64,000 nucleotides of DNA from Callorhinus ursinus (GCF_003265705.1 NW_020313005.1:12606402-12670401); one strand, 5' to 3'. Shown: positions 23,005 to 35,537, counted from the stretch's first letter. Notes: generated by a model from the letters alone, not told the origin. Numbers and translations are program-made.

Positions 23005-24214
23005 GCTTAAAACCTTCCCACAAAGAAACACCAGGACCAGATGGCTTTACCGAAGAATTCTACCAAATATTTAAGAAGGAAATAATAACTCTACACAGGC
23101 TCTTTCAGAGATTTGAAGAGGGGGGAATACTTCCCGACTCATTTTATGAAACCAGCTTTACTGTGAAAACAAAACCAGACAAAAATCAAAAGAAAATAAA
23201 ATTACAGGCCAATATCTCTTAAGAACATAGAAGCAAAAATTTTAATAAAACTATCTTAACAAGAAGAATAAAGTGAGAGGTGTTATTTTCCTGATATTAC
23301 TTATCACTATATAGCTACAATAAATAAGATAATTTGGTATTGGCAGAGAGATAGAATACAGATCAACAGAACAGAATAGGGCAACCCACACAAAAATATT
23401 CTATTTTTGACAAAAGTAAAAAACAATTAAATTGTGAAAGGTTATCTTTTTCAAAAATGATGCTGGGACAATGGACATCCTGAGGCAAAACCAAAATCAA
23501 AATACAACAATAAATAAATAATAATAAGTTAGATTCATACCAATGGAAGGGGATGCAAGATGGTAGAGTAGGAAGACCCTAAGTTCACCCCATCCCACAT
23601 TTACAACTATATATCACTCACATATGTGTCAATAAACCAAAGAACGATCCAAAAAGTGGCAGAACAAACTCCACAACGAAATGTAGAGAAGAAGCCATAT
23701 CTGAGAAGTCAGGAAGGGCAGAAGTGGTGGTTAGGAGCTGCTCAAAGGAGGGAGGGAGCTCTGGTTGTGGAGAGGGGAAAACACCAGAGAACCCACACAG
23801 GGAATATGAATCCCCATAATTTCTGGTCTTGAAAACCAGAGGGGCTGAATTCCATGAGTCTGTATAACCATTGGGACTTGGACCTGGAGCATTAGAAGTC
23901 AGCTGGCTCAGCCCTGGAGGAGTCAAGAGGGGGAGTGATAGAAGGGTCTCTGCCCCTAAAGAGTCAACAGTTCAACGAGAGCAACATAGAAGTGGCAGCT
24001 TGCACAATGGGAGGATCTATTTATACTTATTATAGAGCATGTTGGGGGACTTCTCTGGGAACAAAGGAGTTGGAAGTCACCATTTCCTCCCTTGCCCCCC
24101 ACCATTAATGCAGAACCATCTGAAGGAGGTAGAACTACATAGGCACTTGCTACCTAACCTGCTAGCAGTGGGCCCCGCCCACAAGTTCTCCTGAAGACTC
24201 ACTCTCCCTAAGCC

Positions 24215-24770
24215 TGCTGGCCAAGTCTCTGGGCTCAGCAATTTTGTTAGCACTACATGTGCTCTGCCCAGCCAATGCCTCCTGGTTTCATGCACCAGGT
24301 AGCCACTGGACTTCAGGAGATCTCGCCTAGGACTAGTGGCTCAAAGCAAATTTTACTAATTCCTTATGTGCCCTGCCCAGGTGCCATGCACACAGACACA
24401 GTATGCTGCACCCAGCCAGTGGGCACAGACACCAAATGCCCCTGGCAACTGCTTCTGCTATGTGTTGTACTCCCAAATGCTGATGCACTTTGGGGGACAG
24501 GCCTAGGATTAGCAGCTTAGTATAAATTTTGCTAACACAGTATGCCATGCCCAGCCACCTCTCCACACTGGGAGCAGCCTCTCTTCATGCACAGACACTG
24601 TGTGCCACACCCAGTTGCCAGGCCCCCATTGCCACCACCTCAGCCATGCATCTTATTACATGGCTGCTGCCACTCATGCACATCGTACCTGTGGCCTCCA
24701 CCATGCTTCAAGGAATCTGGCCTAGGACTAGTGACTTGGAGAAAAAGTTGCTAACACTGCCACCCTGACC
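24215..24770 (+). repeat. Degenerate tandem units in the L1 5' UTR
   Basis: The anchor GCCTAGGA(C/T)TAG recurs at 24325, 24501 and 24720. Each time it is followed by an AATTTT(A/G)CTAA or GTTGCTAACAC phrase and then a CCATGC-ACAGACAC-type CA-rich stretch. A partial earlier unit is near 24231. Spacing is about 176 and 219 bp. Confidence 0.65.
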
Positions 24771-26920
24771 CTGAGCCCTCCTAGGATCATGCCCCCTCAG
24801 AGTCAGCCTGCCTAGATCTCACTAACACCACAGAGAACAAGCACAGCACACAGCAGTGAATGCTACTCAAACACAATAACAGGTTATAGGCAGCACACAG
24901 AGGAGACTCCTGTAAGTGCAAGGTTCTAGTGAAGAGGGAACACTTTACTGCAGGGCACTCCAGGACCTCTGCTTCATAAACCCACTATTTTAAAGGCAGA
25001 GGATGGAGCTGACTTTACTAACATACACAAACAGACACAGAGGTGGATGAATTGAGGAGATAGAGGAATTTGTCCCAAATGAAAGAATATGATAAATCAC
25101 AGCAGATCTAAGCAAAACAGAAATAAATAGTATGCCTGATAGGGAATATAAAGTAATGATCCTAAAAATACTGACTCGACTTAAGAAAAGTGTGGAATAC
25201 ATCAGTGAGACCCTTAACAAAAAGATTAAAAAATGACATATCAGAGATGAAGAGCTCAATAAATGAAATTTAAAATATAATAGGTGGAATAAACAGTAGG
25301 TAGGCTACAGGAAGCAGAAGAATGTATCAGGGACCTAGAGGATAGAGCAATGGAAGGCAATCAAGTTGAACAGAGGAGATATCCATAACCAGGAGGCACA
25401 GAGAACCCCCAACAAAATCAACAAAAGCAGATCCACATCAAGACCCATTGTAAATAAAATGGAAAAATGAAAAAAAAAATGAAAAATGCCAAAATGTAGT
25501 GATAAAGAAAAAAATTAAAAGTAGAAAGACAAAAGGAAGTTACATACAAAGGAAATCTCATAAGGCTATCAGTGGATTTTTCAGCAGAAACTTTGCCACA
25601 CAGAAGAATGTGGCATGAGATATTCAAAGTGCTGAATGGGAAAAATCTGCATCCAAGAATATTTATCCAGCAAGGATATCATTCAGAATAGAAGGAGAGA
25701 TAAAGAGTTTCCCAAAAAACAAAAGTTAAAGGAATTCATGACCACTAAACCAGCCCTGCAAGAGATATTAAAGAGGACTCTTTGAGAACAATGACTTAAA
25801 GTGACAATATGGAAGTATGAAACAGAAGAGCAGCAAAAATGAATGTTTATGTAAAAAAAAAGTCAAGTAACTCACAGAACGAAAGCATGTAAAATATGAC
25901 ACCATATACCTAAAATGCAGGGAGGAAAGAAGTAAAGAATGGCAAACTGCGTTTAAACTTAAGAGACCATCAACTTAATATAGACTACTGTATGCAGAAG
26001 ATGTTACATACAAACATAATGGTAATCACAAAACAAAAACCATTGATGGATATGCAAAGAATAAAGAGAAAAAATTCAAATATATCACTAAAGAAAACTG
26101 TGACAGATAGGAATAAAAGAAAGAGTCAAAGAAAATTATAAAAACAACCATAAAACAAGTAATAAAATGACAATATATACATATTAATCAATAATTTCTT
26201 TGAACATAAATGGACTAAATGCTCCAATCAAATAACATGGATGAAAAAACAAGGTGCATCTATATGCTGCCTTCAGGAGACTCACTTTAGACCTAAAGAC
26301 ACCTGTAGATTGAAAGTGAAGGGATAAAGAAACATCTATCATGCAAATGGATGTCAAAAGAAAACTAGAGTGTCAATACTTATATTAGACAAAGTAGACT
26401 TTAAACAAAGTCTATAACAAGACACAAAGAAGGACACTATATAATAATAAATGGAACAACCCAACAAGAAGATACAACAATTGTAAATATTTATGCACCC
26501 AACATGGAAGCACTCAAATACATAAAACAGTTGATAAATAAACATAAAGGAACTAAGCGATTCCACACCTCAAGTTTTATTACAAATCTGTAGTGATCAA
26601 AACAGTATGGTACTGGCACAAAAATAGACACATAGATTAATGGAACAGAATAGAAAACCCAGAAATAAATCCACATATATTTGGTCAATTAATATTCAAT
26701 GAAGCAGAAAAGAATATCCAGTGGGAAAAAGTCTCTTCAACAAATGGTGTTGATAAATTGGACAGCTAAATGCAAAAGAATGAAACTGGACCACTTTCTT
26801 TCACCATACACAACAATAAACTCAAAATAGATTAAAGACCTAAATGAAACCATAAAAACCCTAGAAGAGAGAACAGGCAGTAATTTCTCTGGCTCTGACT
26901 GTAGCAAAATTTTTCTAGAT

Positions 26921-27127
26921 ATGTCTCCTGAGGAAAGGAAAATAAAAGCAAAAATACACTATTGGGACTATATCAAAATAAAAAGCTTCTGCACAGGGAA
27001 GGAAACAATCAACAAAACTAAAAGGCAGGAGATATGGGAGACGGTATTTGCAAATGACATATCCAATAAAGGATTATTATCCAAAGTAAATAAAGAACTG
27101 TTACAACTCAACCCCCCCAAAAAATAA
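26921..27127 (+). pseudogene. L1 ORF2 C-terminal fragment (broken)
   Basis: The longest remaining open piece of this L1's ORF2: [20 protein letters not shown], then [11 protein letters not shown] and [10 protein letters not shown], homologous to the same region of the L1 at 1-1614. Stops and frameshifts occur on both sides. Confidence 0.75.
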
Positions 27128-27599
27128 TGCAAATGAAAATGGGCAGAAGACATGAACAGACATTTCTGCAGAGAAGATGTACAGATGGCCAACAGACACA
27201 TGAAAAGATGCTCAACATCCCTCATTATCAGGGAAATTCAAATCAAAACTACAATGAGATATCACTTCACACCAGTCAGAATGACTAAAATCTAAAACAC
27301 AAGAAAAAACAGGTGTTGGTGAGGATGTGGAGGAAAAGGAACTTTCATGCACTGTTGATGGGAATGCAAACTGGTGCAGCCACTCTGGAAAACAGTGTGG
27401 AGCTTCCTCAAAATGTTAAAATAGAACTACCCTATAATCCAGTAATCAAACTCCTGGGCATTTACCCAAAGATACAAAAATAATAATTCAAAAGGATACA
27501 TGCACCCCCTATGTTTATAGTAGCACCGTTAATAATAGCCAAATTATGGGAGCAACCCAAGTGTCCATTGATTGATGAACGGATAAAGAAGAAGCGGCA

Positions 27600-27790
27600 G
27601 GGTGCCTGGGTGGCTCAGTTGGTTAAGCGACTGCCTTCGGCTCAGGTCATGATCCTGGAGTCCCGGGATTGAGTCCCGCATTGGGCTCCCTGCTCAGCAG
27701 GGAGTCTGCTTCTCCCTCTGACCCTCTCCCCTCTCATGCTCTCTCTCTATCTCATTCTCTCTCTCAAATAAATAAATAAAATCTTTAAAG
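27600..27790 (+). mobile_element. SINEC inside the 23542-28260 L1
   Basis: GGGTGCCTGGGTGGCTCAGT head, CT-rich body, AAATAAATAAATAAAATC tail followed by an (AAG)n expansion. Target-site duplication AAGAAGCGGCA / AAGAAGCAGCA. Confidence 0.94.
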
Positions 27791-28476
27791 AAGAAGAAGA
27801 AGAAGAAGAAGCAGCAGTATAATGGAATATTATTCAGCCACAAAAAGAATAAAATTTTTCCATTTGCAAAGACGTTGATGGTGTTAGAGAATCTAAGCAA
27901 AATAAGCCAGTCAGAGAAAGACAAATACCATATGATTTCACTCATATGTGGAATTTAAGAAACAAAACAAATGACCAAGGTAAAATAAGGCAAGGCAAAG
28001 AGAGAGAGAAGGAGACAAGCCAAGAAACAGACTCTTAACTATTGAGAAGAAACTGTTGGTTATGAGAGCGGAGGTGGGTGGAGGGATGGGTAAAATAGAT
28101 GATGGGGATTAATAACTGCACTAGTTGTGATGAGCACTGGGTGATGTATAGAATTGTTGAATCATATTGTATACCTGAAACTAATATAACAGTATATGTT
28201 AGCTACACTGGAATTAAAATAAAATTAAATTTAAAAAATGATAAAATAACCAGGGGAAAAAAGTTAGATTCATACCTCATAGCATAAAGAAAAACTAACT
28301 CAAAATGAATCATAAACATAAATATAAAACCTAAAACTATAACATTACTAGAGAAAAATAAAACCTTTTTGTGCCCTTAGGTTAGGTAAAGATTTCCAAG
28401 TACAACCACAAAAATACAAAGCACACAATACAATCGATATATATACTTCATCAACCTTAAGAACTTCTGCTGTTGA

Positions 28477-28666
28477 GGGGCACCTGCGTGGCTAAGTCAG
28501 TTAAGCATCTGCCTTCAGCTCAGGTCATAATCCCAGGGTCCTGGGATCGAGCCCCATGTCAGGATCCCTGATCAGTGGGAGCTTGCTTCTCCCTCTCCTC
28601 CTTGTCCATGCTCACTTTTCGCTATCTTTGTCTCTTTCTCTCAAATAAATAAAATCTTAAATAAAA
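28477..28666 (+). mobile_element. SINEC
   Basis: GGGGCACCTGCGTGGCTAAG head, CT-rich body, AAATAAATAAAATC tail. Decayed flanking repeat AAGAACTTCTGCTGTTG / AAGAACTGCTGTTG. Inserted in the old L1. Confidence 0.93.
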
Positions 28667-28782
28667 AGAACTGCTGTTGGAAAAACATTAAGACATGCCA
28701 TAAACTGGTAGAAAATATTTGCAATTCTTCTACTTGAAAAAAGAATTATATCTAGAACGCTTTTTAAGAACTGTCAACCCTG

Positions 28783-28980
28783 GGGCGCCTGGGTGGCTCA
28801 GTTGGTTAAGCGACTGTCTTCGGCTCAGGTCATGATCCTGGAGTCCCGGGATCGAGTCCCGCATCGGGCTCCCTGCTCAGCAGGGAGTCTGCTTCTCCCT
28901 CTGACCCTCTTCCCTCTCGTGCTCTCTATCTCATTCTCTCTCTCAAATAAATAAATAAAATCTATAAAAAAAATAAAAAA
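28783..28980 (+). mobile_element. SINEC
   Basis: GGGCGCCTGGGTGGCTCAGT head, CT-rich body and poly(A)-rich tail. Perfect 14 bp target-site duplication AACTGTCAACCCTG at 28769-28782 and 28981-28994. One of the least diverged SINEs here and near identical to the copy at 27600. Confidence 0.95.
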
Positions 28981-29295
28981 AACTGTCAACCCTGAATAAG
29001 AAGGCAATTTCATAAAAAATTGGCAAAATATTTGATCACTTCACCAAAGAAGATATGTAGATGGGAAATAAGCACTTGAAAGATGCTCAGCATCATTAGA
29101 CATTAAGGAAATGCAACTTAAAACCACAATGAGATTCTACTACCTAATTATTATAATAGCTAAATTTAAAAAGACTGATCATTTCAAGTGTTGAAAGAAT
29201 TCTCAGACAATGCTGCTAGGAATGTAAAGTGTAGTATGACTGCTTGGAAACAGTGCAGCATCTCCTTTAAAAAGTTAAACATTAAACATAAACAT

Positions 29296-29505
29296 CCGGC
29301 ACCTGGGTGGCTCAGTTGGTTAAGCATCTGCCTTCTGCTCAGATCATGATCCCAGGGTCCTGGGATTGAGCCCTGCATTGGGCTCCCTGATCAGCAGGGA
29401 GTCTGCTTCTCCCTCTGCCTCTCCCCACCCCACCCCCGTTTTCTCTCTCTTTCCCCTCTTTTTTTCTCCCTCACTCTCTCAGATAAATAAAAATCTTTTA
29501 AAAAA
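29296..29505 (+). mobile_element. SINEC
   Basis: CGGCACCTGGGTGGCTCAGT head, CT-rich body with an extra C/T run, AGATAAATAAAAATC tail. Perfect 13 bp target-site duplication TAAACATAAACAT at 29283-29295 and 29506-29518. Confidence 0.94.
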
Positions 29506-29967
29506 TAAACATAAACATAAAGCCAATGATCCAGTAATTAGTCCTAAGTACCTATCCAAAAGAAATAAAAGCAAAATATCCATAAAATACTTGTAACACA
29601 AATATTGATAGCAGCTTTATTTGTAATAGATACAAGATGAAAATAACCCAAATATCCACCAGAAGGTGAATGGATAAATAAGTAGTGGTATATATGTACA
29701 ATTGAATACTATTCAGCAATAAAAAGGATTGGATTATTGGTCATCACAAAACAGATGAATCTCAACTTTATCTTAACTGAATTCTTCTGTGTGAAATAAA
29801 CTAAACAAAAAGGAGTATATAATGTTATGATTTTGTTTATATAAAATTTTGTTTAAAAAAATTATATAAAATTAATATAAAATGTAAAACCTCAAACTTA
29901 CAGGGACAGAAAGTAGATCAGTAGTTGTCTGGTGATAGGGGTATGATAAGAAGAGGTTAGAGAGAAA

Positions 29968-30172
29968 GGGTGCCTGGGTGGCTCAGTTGGTTGAGCATCT
30001 GCCTTTAGCTTGGGTAATGATCCCAGGGTCTTGGGATCGAGCCACACATTGGGGTCCCTGGTTAGTGGGGAGACTGCTTCTCGCTCTCCCTCATCCCTTC
30101 CCCCCCAATTGTGTTCACTCTCTCTCTCTCGATCTTTCTCTTTCTCAAATAAATAAATCTTAAAAAAAAAAA
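29968..30172 (+). mobile_element. SINEC
   Basis: GGGTGCCTGGGTGGCTCAGT head, CT-rich body, AAATAAATAAATC and poly(A). Target-site duplication GAGGTTAGAGAGA / GAGGTTAAAGAGA with one mismatch. Confidence 0.94.
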
Positions 30173-30359
30173 GAGAGGTTAAAGAGAGAGAATACAAAGG
30201 AACACAGAGATACGTTAGGGTGAGGTATGTGTTGACTATATTGATTGTAGTCATTGTTTTGTGTCTGCATCCATTTGTGAGAACTTTTCAAAGTATCTGC
30301 TTTAAACATGTGAGCTCCTTATATGCCTACACAGCTAAATAAAGCTATTTTTTTAATGG

Positions 30360-30690
30360 CAGCTTCCCATTGCCAATAAAATAAAGATCAAATGTTTCCC
30401 ACACTATAATAGGACCTACATGATCTTGCCCCCATGTACCTCTCCAGTTTTACCTTGGGTCATTCCCAGCCCCTTTTATATGGGGCCATCATAATTGGCC
30501 ATTTGGTTCTTCAAGGGTTTGTGGTCCTTCTCACCTCAAAACCCTTGCAATTGCTATTTCCTCTCCTTTTCCCACACTTAACTCCTAGTTAACTTTCTCT
30601 CATCCTCCAGTTCTCATTCAAATATTAGTCCTCAAGAAAAGACTTACTGAACACCCTAAAATACTTAAGGTTTACAACTCTCTACTTTTC
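30360..30690 (+). mobile_element. LINE-2 relic
   Basis: CAGCTTCCCATTGCCAATAA, 'aggacctacatgatcttgccccc', TACCTCTCCAGTTTTACC, 'cccttgcaattgctatttcc' follow L2 3' consensus order. Confidence 0.6.
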
Positions 30691-31864
30691 CTTTTAAAAT
30701 TTGACACAAATTTTACTTATTTTTATTTTTTTATTATGTTATGTTAATCACCATACATTACATCATTAGTTTTTGATGTAGTGTTCCATGATTCATTGTT
30801 TGCACATAACACTCAGTGCTCCATGCAGTAAGTGCTCACTTTAATACACATCACCAGGCTAACCCATGCCCCATCCCCTCCCTATATAACCCTCAGAATG
30901 TTTCTCAGAGTCCATAGTCTCTCATGGTTCATCTCCACCCCTGATTTCCCTCCCTTCATTTTTCCCTTCCTGCTTTCTTCTTCTTTTTTTCTTTTCTAAC
31001 ATATAATGTATTATGTCTTTCAGGGGTCCAGGTCTATGATTCAACACTACTACACAATTCACAGTGCTTACCATAGCACATACCCTCCCCAATGCCTACC
31101 ACCTAGCCAACTCATCCCTCCCACCCCCCACCACTCCAGCAAATCTCAGTATGTTTCCTAAGATTAAGAATTCCTCCTATCAGTGAGATCATATGATACA
31201 TGTCTTTCTCTGACGGACTTATTTTGCTCAGCATAATACCCTCCAGTTCCATCCACGTCATTGCAAATGGCAAGATTCCATTCCTTTTGATGGCTGCATA
31301 ATATTCCATTGTATATATATATACCGCTTCTTCTTTATCCATTCATCATTCGATGGACTTCCTGGTTCTTTCCATAGTTTGGCTATTGTGGACAGTGCGG
31401 CTATAAACATCGGGGTGCACATACCCTTTCAGATCCCTACATTTGTATCTTTGGGGTAAATACCCAGTAGTGCAATTGCTGGGTCAGAGGGTAACTCTAT
31501 TTTCAACTTTATGAGAAACCTCCATATTGTCTTCCAGAGTGGCTACACCAGCTTGCATTCCCACCAACAGTGTAGGAGGGTTCCCCTTTCTCCGCATCCC
31601 CATTAACATCTGTCATTTCCTGACTTATTAATTTTAGCCATTCTGACTGGTGTGCGATGGTATCTCATTGAGATTTTGATTTGGATTTCCCTGATGCTGA
31701 GCTATGTTGAGCGCTTTTTCAAGTGTCTGTTGGCCATTTGGATGTCTTCTTTGGAGAAATGTCTGTTCATGTCTGCTGCCATTTCTTGATTGGATCATTT
31801 GTTCTTTGGGTGTTGAGTTTGATAAGTTTTTATAGATTTTGGATACTAGCCCTTTATCGATATG

Positions 31865-32881
31865 TCATTTGCAAATATTTTCTCCTATTCTGTCACTTAT
31901 CTTTTGGTTTTGTGGACTGTTTCTTTTGCTCTGCAAAATTTTTATCTGGATGAAGTCCCAATAGTTCATTTTCACCCTTGCTTCTCTTGCCTGTGGCGAT
32001 GATTCTAGGAAGAACTTGCTGAGGCTAAGGTCGAAGAGGTTGCTGCCTCTGTTCTCCTCTAGGATTGGGACGGACTCCTGTCTCACATTCAGGTCTTTCA
32101 ACCATTTGGAGTCTATATTTGTGTGTGGTGTAAGGAAATGGTCCAGTTTCATTCTTCTGCATGTGGCTGTCCAATTTTCCCAACACCATTTGTTGAAGAG
32201 ACTGTCTTTTTTCCATTGGACATTCATTCCTGCTTTGTCAAAGATGAGTTGACCATAGACTTGGGGGTCCATTTCTGGGCTCTCTATTCTGTTCCATTGA
32301 TCTATGTGTCTGTTTTTGTGCCAGTACCGTACTGTCTTGATGATGACAGCTTTGTGATAGAGCTTGAAGTCCAGAATAGTGATACCGACAGCTTTGCTTT
32401 TCTTTTTCAACATTCCTCTGGCTATTTGGGGTCTTCTCTGGTTCCATACACATTTTAGGATTATTTGTTCCATTTCCTTGAAAAAAGTGGTTGGTATTTT
32501 GTTGGGGATGGCATTGAATGTGTAGATTGCTCTCGGTAGCATTGACATCTTCACAATATTTTTTCTTCCAATCCATGAGCATGGAACATTTTTCCATTTC
32601 TTTGTGTCTTCCTCAATTTCTTTCATGAGTATTTTAGAGTTTTCTGAGTACAGATTCTTTGCCTCTTTGGTTAGATTTATTCCTAGGTATCTTATAGTGT
32701 GGGGTGCAATTGTAAATAGGATCACCTCCTTAATTTCTCCTTCTTCTGTCTTGCTGTTGGTGTATAGGAATGCCACTGATTTCTGTGCCTTGATTTTATA
32801 TCCTGCCACTTTACTGAATTCCTGTATGAGTTCTAGCAGTTTTGGGGTGGGGACTTTTGGGTTTTCCACATGAAGTATCAT
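31865..32881 (-). pseudogene. L1 copy A ORF2, post-RT segment (open 338 codons)
   Basis: The longest intact piece of ORF2 in copy A, beginning at the Met just after the RT active-site DD. It is colinear with the ORF2 at 1-1614 ([34 protein letters not shown]) and ends at a stop inside ...[15 protein letters not shown]. The next upstream piece (32939-33247, minus) carries the AEKAFD and [12 protein letters not shown] motifs in another frame, so the protein is broken. Confidence 0.88.
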
Positions 32882-33713
32882 ATCATCTACAAACAGTGAG
32901 AGCTTGACTTCTTCTTTGCCGATTCATATGCCTTTTATTTATTTCTGTTGTCTAATTGCTGTGGCTATGACTTCTAATAATATGTAGAATAGCAGTGGTG
33001 ATAGTGGACATCCCTGCCATGTTCCTGACCATAAGGGAAAAGCTTTCAGTTTTTCCCTACTGAGAATGACATTCGCTGTGGGCTTTAAATAGACGGCTTT
33101 TATGATATTGAGGTGTGTACTCTCTATCCCTATACTCTGAAGCGTTTTGATCAAGAAAGGATGCTGTACTATGTCAAATGCTTTTTCTGCATCTTTTGAG
33201 AGGATCATATATTTCTTGTTCTTTCTTTTATTAAAGTATTGTATCACATTGATTGATTTTTGGATGTTGAACCAACCTTGCAGCCCCGGGGATAAATCTC
33301 ACTTGGTTGTGGTGAATAATCCTTTAATGTACTGTTGGATCCTATTGACTAGTGTTTGGTGAGAATTTTGCATCCATGTGGTCTGAAAATATGCAGGGAA
33401 TGATCCCAATCTTTTGGTACCAGTTGAGACATGATTTGTGACCTAGGATGTGATCCATTCTGAAGAATGTGCCATGGGCACTCGAGAAGAATGTGTATTC
33501 TGTTGCTTTGGGATGGAATGTTCTGAATATATCTGTGAAGTCCATCTGGACCAGTGTGTCTTTTAAAGTCTTTATTTCCTTGTTGATCTTTTCCTTAGAT
33601 GATCTGTCCATTTTAATGAGGGGGGTGTTATTTTCCCCCAATATTACTGTTTTGCTGTCAATGTGTTTCTTTGCTTTTGTTATTTATTGGCTTATATATT
33701 GGCTGCTCCCATG

Positions 33714-33950
33714 TTAGGGGCATAGATATTTTGTTAGATCTTCTTGTTGGATAGACCCTTTAAGTAGGATATACTGTCCTTCCTCATCTGCTATTATAGT
33801 CTTTGGCTTAAAATCTAATTTGTCTGATACAAGAATTTCCACCCCAGCTTTCTTTTGGTGTCCATTAACATGGTAAATTGTTTTCCACCCCCTCACTTTC
33901 AATCTGGAGGTTTCTTTGGGTCTAAAATGAGTCTCTTGCCGACAGCACAT
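33714..33950 (-). pseudogene. L1 copy A ORF2, endonuclease fragment
   Basis: Encodes CCRQETHFRPKE (the conserved endonuclease Glu region), then the ISDKLDFKPK-type strand seen in ordinary L1 ORF2. A further fragment at 33342-33641 carries ...FHPKATEYTFFSSAHGTF and runs across the deletion junction. Confidence 0.8.
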
Positions 33951-34139
33951 CGATGGGTCTTGTTTTTTTTTTTTTTTTAATCTGATACCCTGTGTCTTTT
34001 GATTGGGGCATTTAGCCTATTTATATTCAGGGTAACTGTTGAAAGATATGAATTTAGTGCCATTGTATTGCCTGTAAGGTGACTGTTACTGTATATTGTC
34101 TCTGTTTCTTTCTGGTCTATGTTACTTTTAGGCTCTCTT

Positions 34140-34970
34140 TTTGCTTAGAGGACCCCTTTCAGTACTTCTTGTTTGGCTGGTTTTGTGTTCGCAAATTCCT
34201 TTAGTTTTTGTTTGTCCTGGAAGCTTTTTATCTCTCCGTCTATTTTCAATGACAGCCTAGCTGGATACAGTATTCTTGGCTGCATATTTTTTTCATTTAG
34301 TGCTCTGTATATACCATACCAGTCCTTTCAGCCTGCGAGGTCTCTGTGGATAAGTCTGTTGCCAATCTGATGTTTCTACCACTGTAGGTTACAGACCTCT
34401 TGTCCTGATCTGCTTTCAGAATTTTCTCTTTGTTTCTGAGACTCGTAAGGTTTACTATTAGATGTCTGGGTGTTGACCTATTTTAATTGACTTTGATGGG
34501 GTTCTCTGTGCCTCCCGGATTTTGAGGCCTGTTTCCTTCCCAAATTAGGGAAGTTCTCTGCTATGATTTGTTCCAATACACCTTCTCTTTTTTCTTCTTC
34601 TGGGATCCCAATTATTCTAATATTGTGTCATCTTATGGTATCACACTTATCTCTCAAATTCTGCCCTCGTGTTCCAGTAGTTGTTTATCTCTCTTTTTCT
34701 CAGCTTCTTGATTTTCCATCATTTTGTCTTCTATATCACTAATTCTCTCCTCTGCCTCATTTATCCTAGCAGTTAGAGCCTCCATTTTTGTTTGCACGTC
34801 ATTAATAGCCTTTTTGATTTTGCTTGGTTAGATTTTAGTTCTTTTACTTCTCCAGAAAGGGTTTTTCAATATCTTCCATGCTTTTTTCAAGCCCAGCTAG
34901 TATTTTTAAAATCATCATTCTGAACTCTAGAGTCGACATCTTACTAATGTCCATATTGATTAGGTCCCTG
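34140..34970 (-). pseudogene. L1 copy A ORF1 remnant
   Basis: Decayed ORF1 region, aligned by eye with 42690-43577 of copy B. The ATG-containing segment present in copy B is absent: sequence passes directly into an A/G-rich tract near 35000. Confidence 0.7.
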
Positions 34971-35063
34971 GCAGTCTGTACTGCCTCTTGTTCTTTTTTA
35001 TTTTTTTAAGATAAAAGAAAGGGAAAGGGAAAGAATAAAGAAAAGAAAAAGAAAAAGATAAAA

Positions 35064-35092
35064 ACAAACAAACAAACAAACAAACAAACAAA
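35064..35092 (-). repeat. (AAAC)n microsatellite within L1 copy A
   Basis: About six AAAC/AACA units in the A-rich part of the 5' UTR; not present in copy B. Confidence 0.85.
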
Positions 35093-35466
35093 AAACCAGA
35101 ATATGATCAAATATGATCTGGCTGGTGCATGGATCAGTGCCACACACGAGATTTTGGGCATATTTTGATCTGTTAGAAGAAAGGGCCTCCCAAAATTTTA
35201 AAGAAAGAGAAACTTATATATGTACCAAAATAAGGGTAAATACAATAAAGGGATAGAATATGACTGTAAAGATGAAAATTATAAAATATTTTATAAAAGG
35301 AATTAATAAGATAAGAACTTGTTTGAAAAAAGAAAGAAGAGGATTTACAAAATAAAAGGCAGAGAATGTGATCAGGCAGGAGACTAGAACAAAGCCATAC
35401 ACTAGATATTTAGGGTATATTTTGGTCTGTTAGAAGAAACTATATCCCAAAATTTTAAAGAGCGAA

Positions 35467-35467
35467 C

Positions 35468-35535
<68 letters not shown>

Positions 35536-35537
35536 CC
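35467..35537. repeat. (CA)n(TA)n microsatellite within L1 copy A
   Basis: About 25 AC units followed by about 9 AT units. Copy B has only a short TATATATATA at the corresponding site (near 44108), so the expansion is specific to copy A. Confidence 0.92.

Larger units (their letters stand above)
23542..28260 (+). mobile_element. LINE-1 with 5' UTR, internally deleted, with clear target-site duplication
   Basis: Starts at the L1 5' end (AATGGAAGGGGATGCAAGAT) and ends in a single-module L1 3' UTR with A-rich tail. A perfect 16 bp target-site duplication, AAGTTAGATTCATACC, lies at 23526-23541 and 28261-28276. Layout: 5' UTR about 23542-24980; broken ORF1-like region about 24990-25800; endonuclease region of ORF2 about 26170-26566; then directly the C-terminal ORF2 region from 26567, so most of ORF2 (RT core) is missing. 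A SINE sits at 27600. Sense to the contactin exons. Confidence 0.93.
23005..30350 (+). mobile_element. Old LINE-1 carrying nested insertions
   Basis: Decayed L1 ORF2 text at 23005-23541: an RT-region stretch (CACCAGGACCAGATGGCTTT...), then a later-ORF2 stretch from about 23330 after an internal deletion. It resumes at 28277 with further ORF2 and 3' UTR sequence, ending near TAAATAAAGCTATTTTTTTA at 30350. It is split by an L1 (23542-28260) and by SINEs at 28477, 28783, 29296 and 29968. Many stops; no coding capacity. Confidence 0.8.

Noticed and set aside
23618..24768. Several overlapping open frames on both strands
   Set aside because: They lie in the GC-richer 5' UTR of the 23542-28260 L1 and have no L1 protein motifs.
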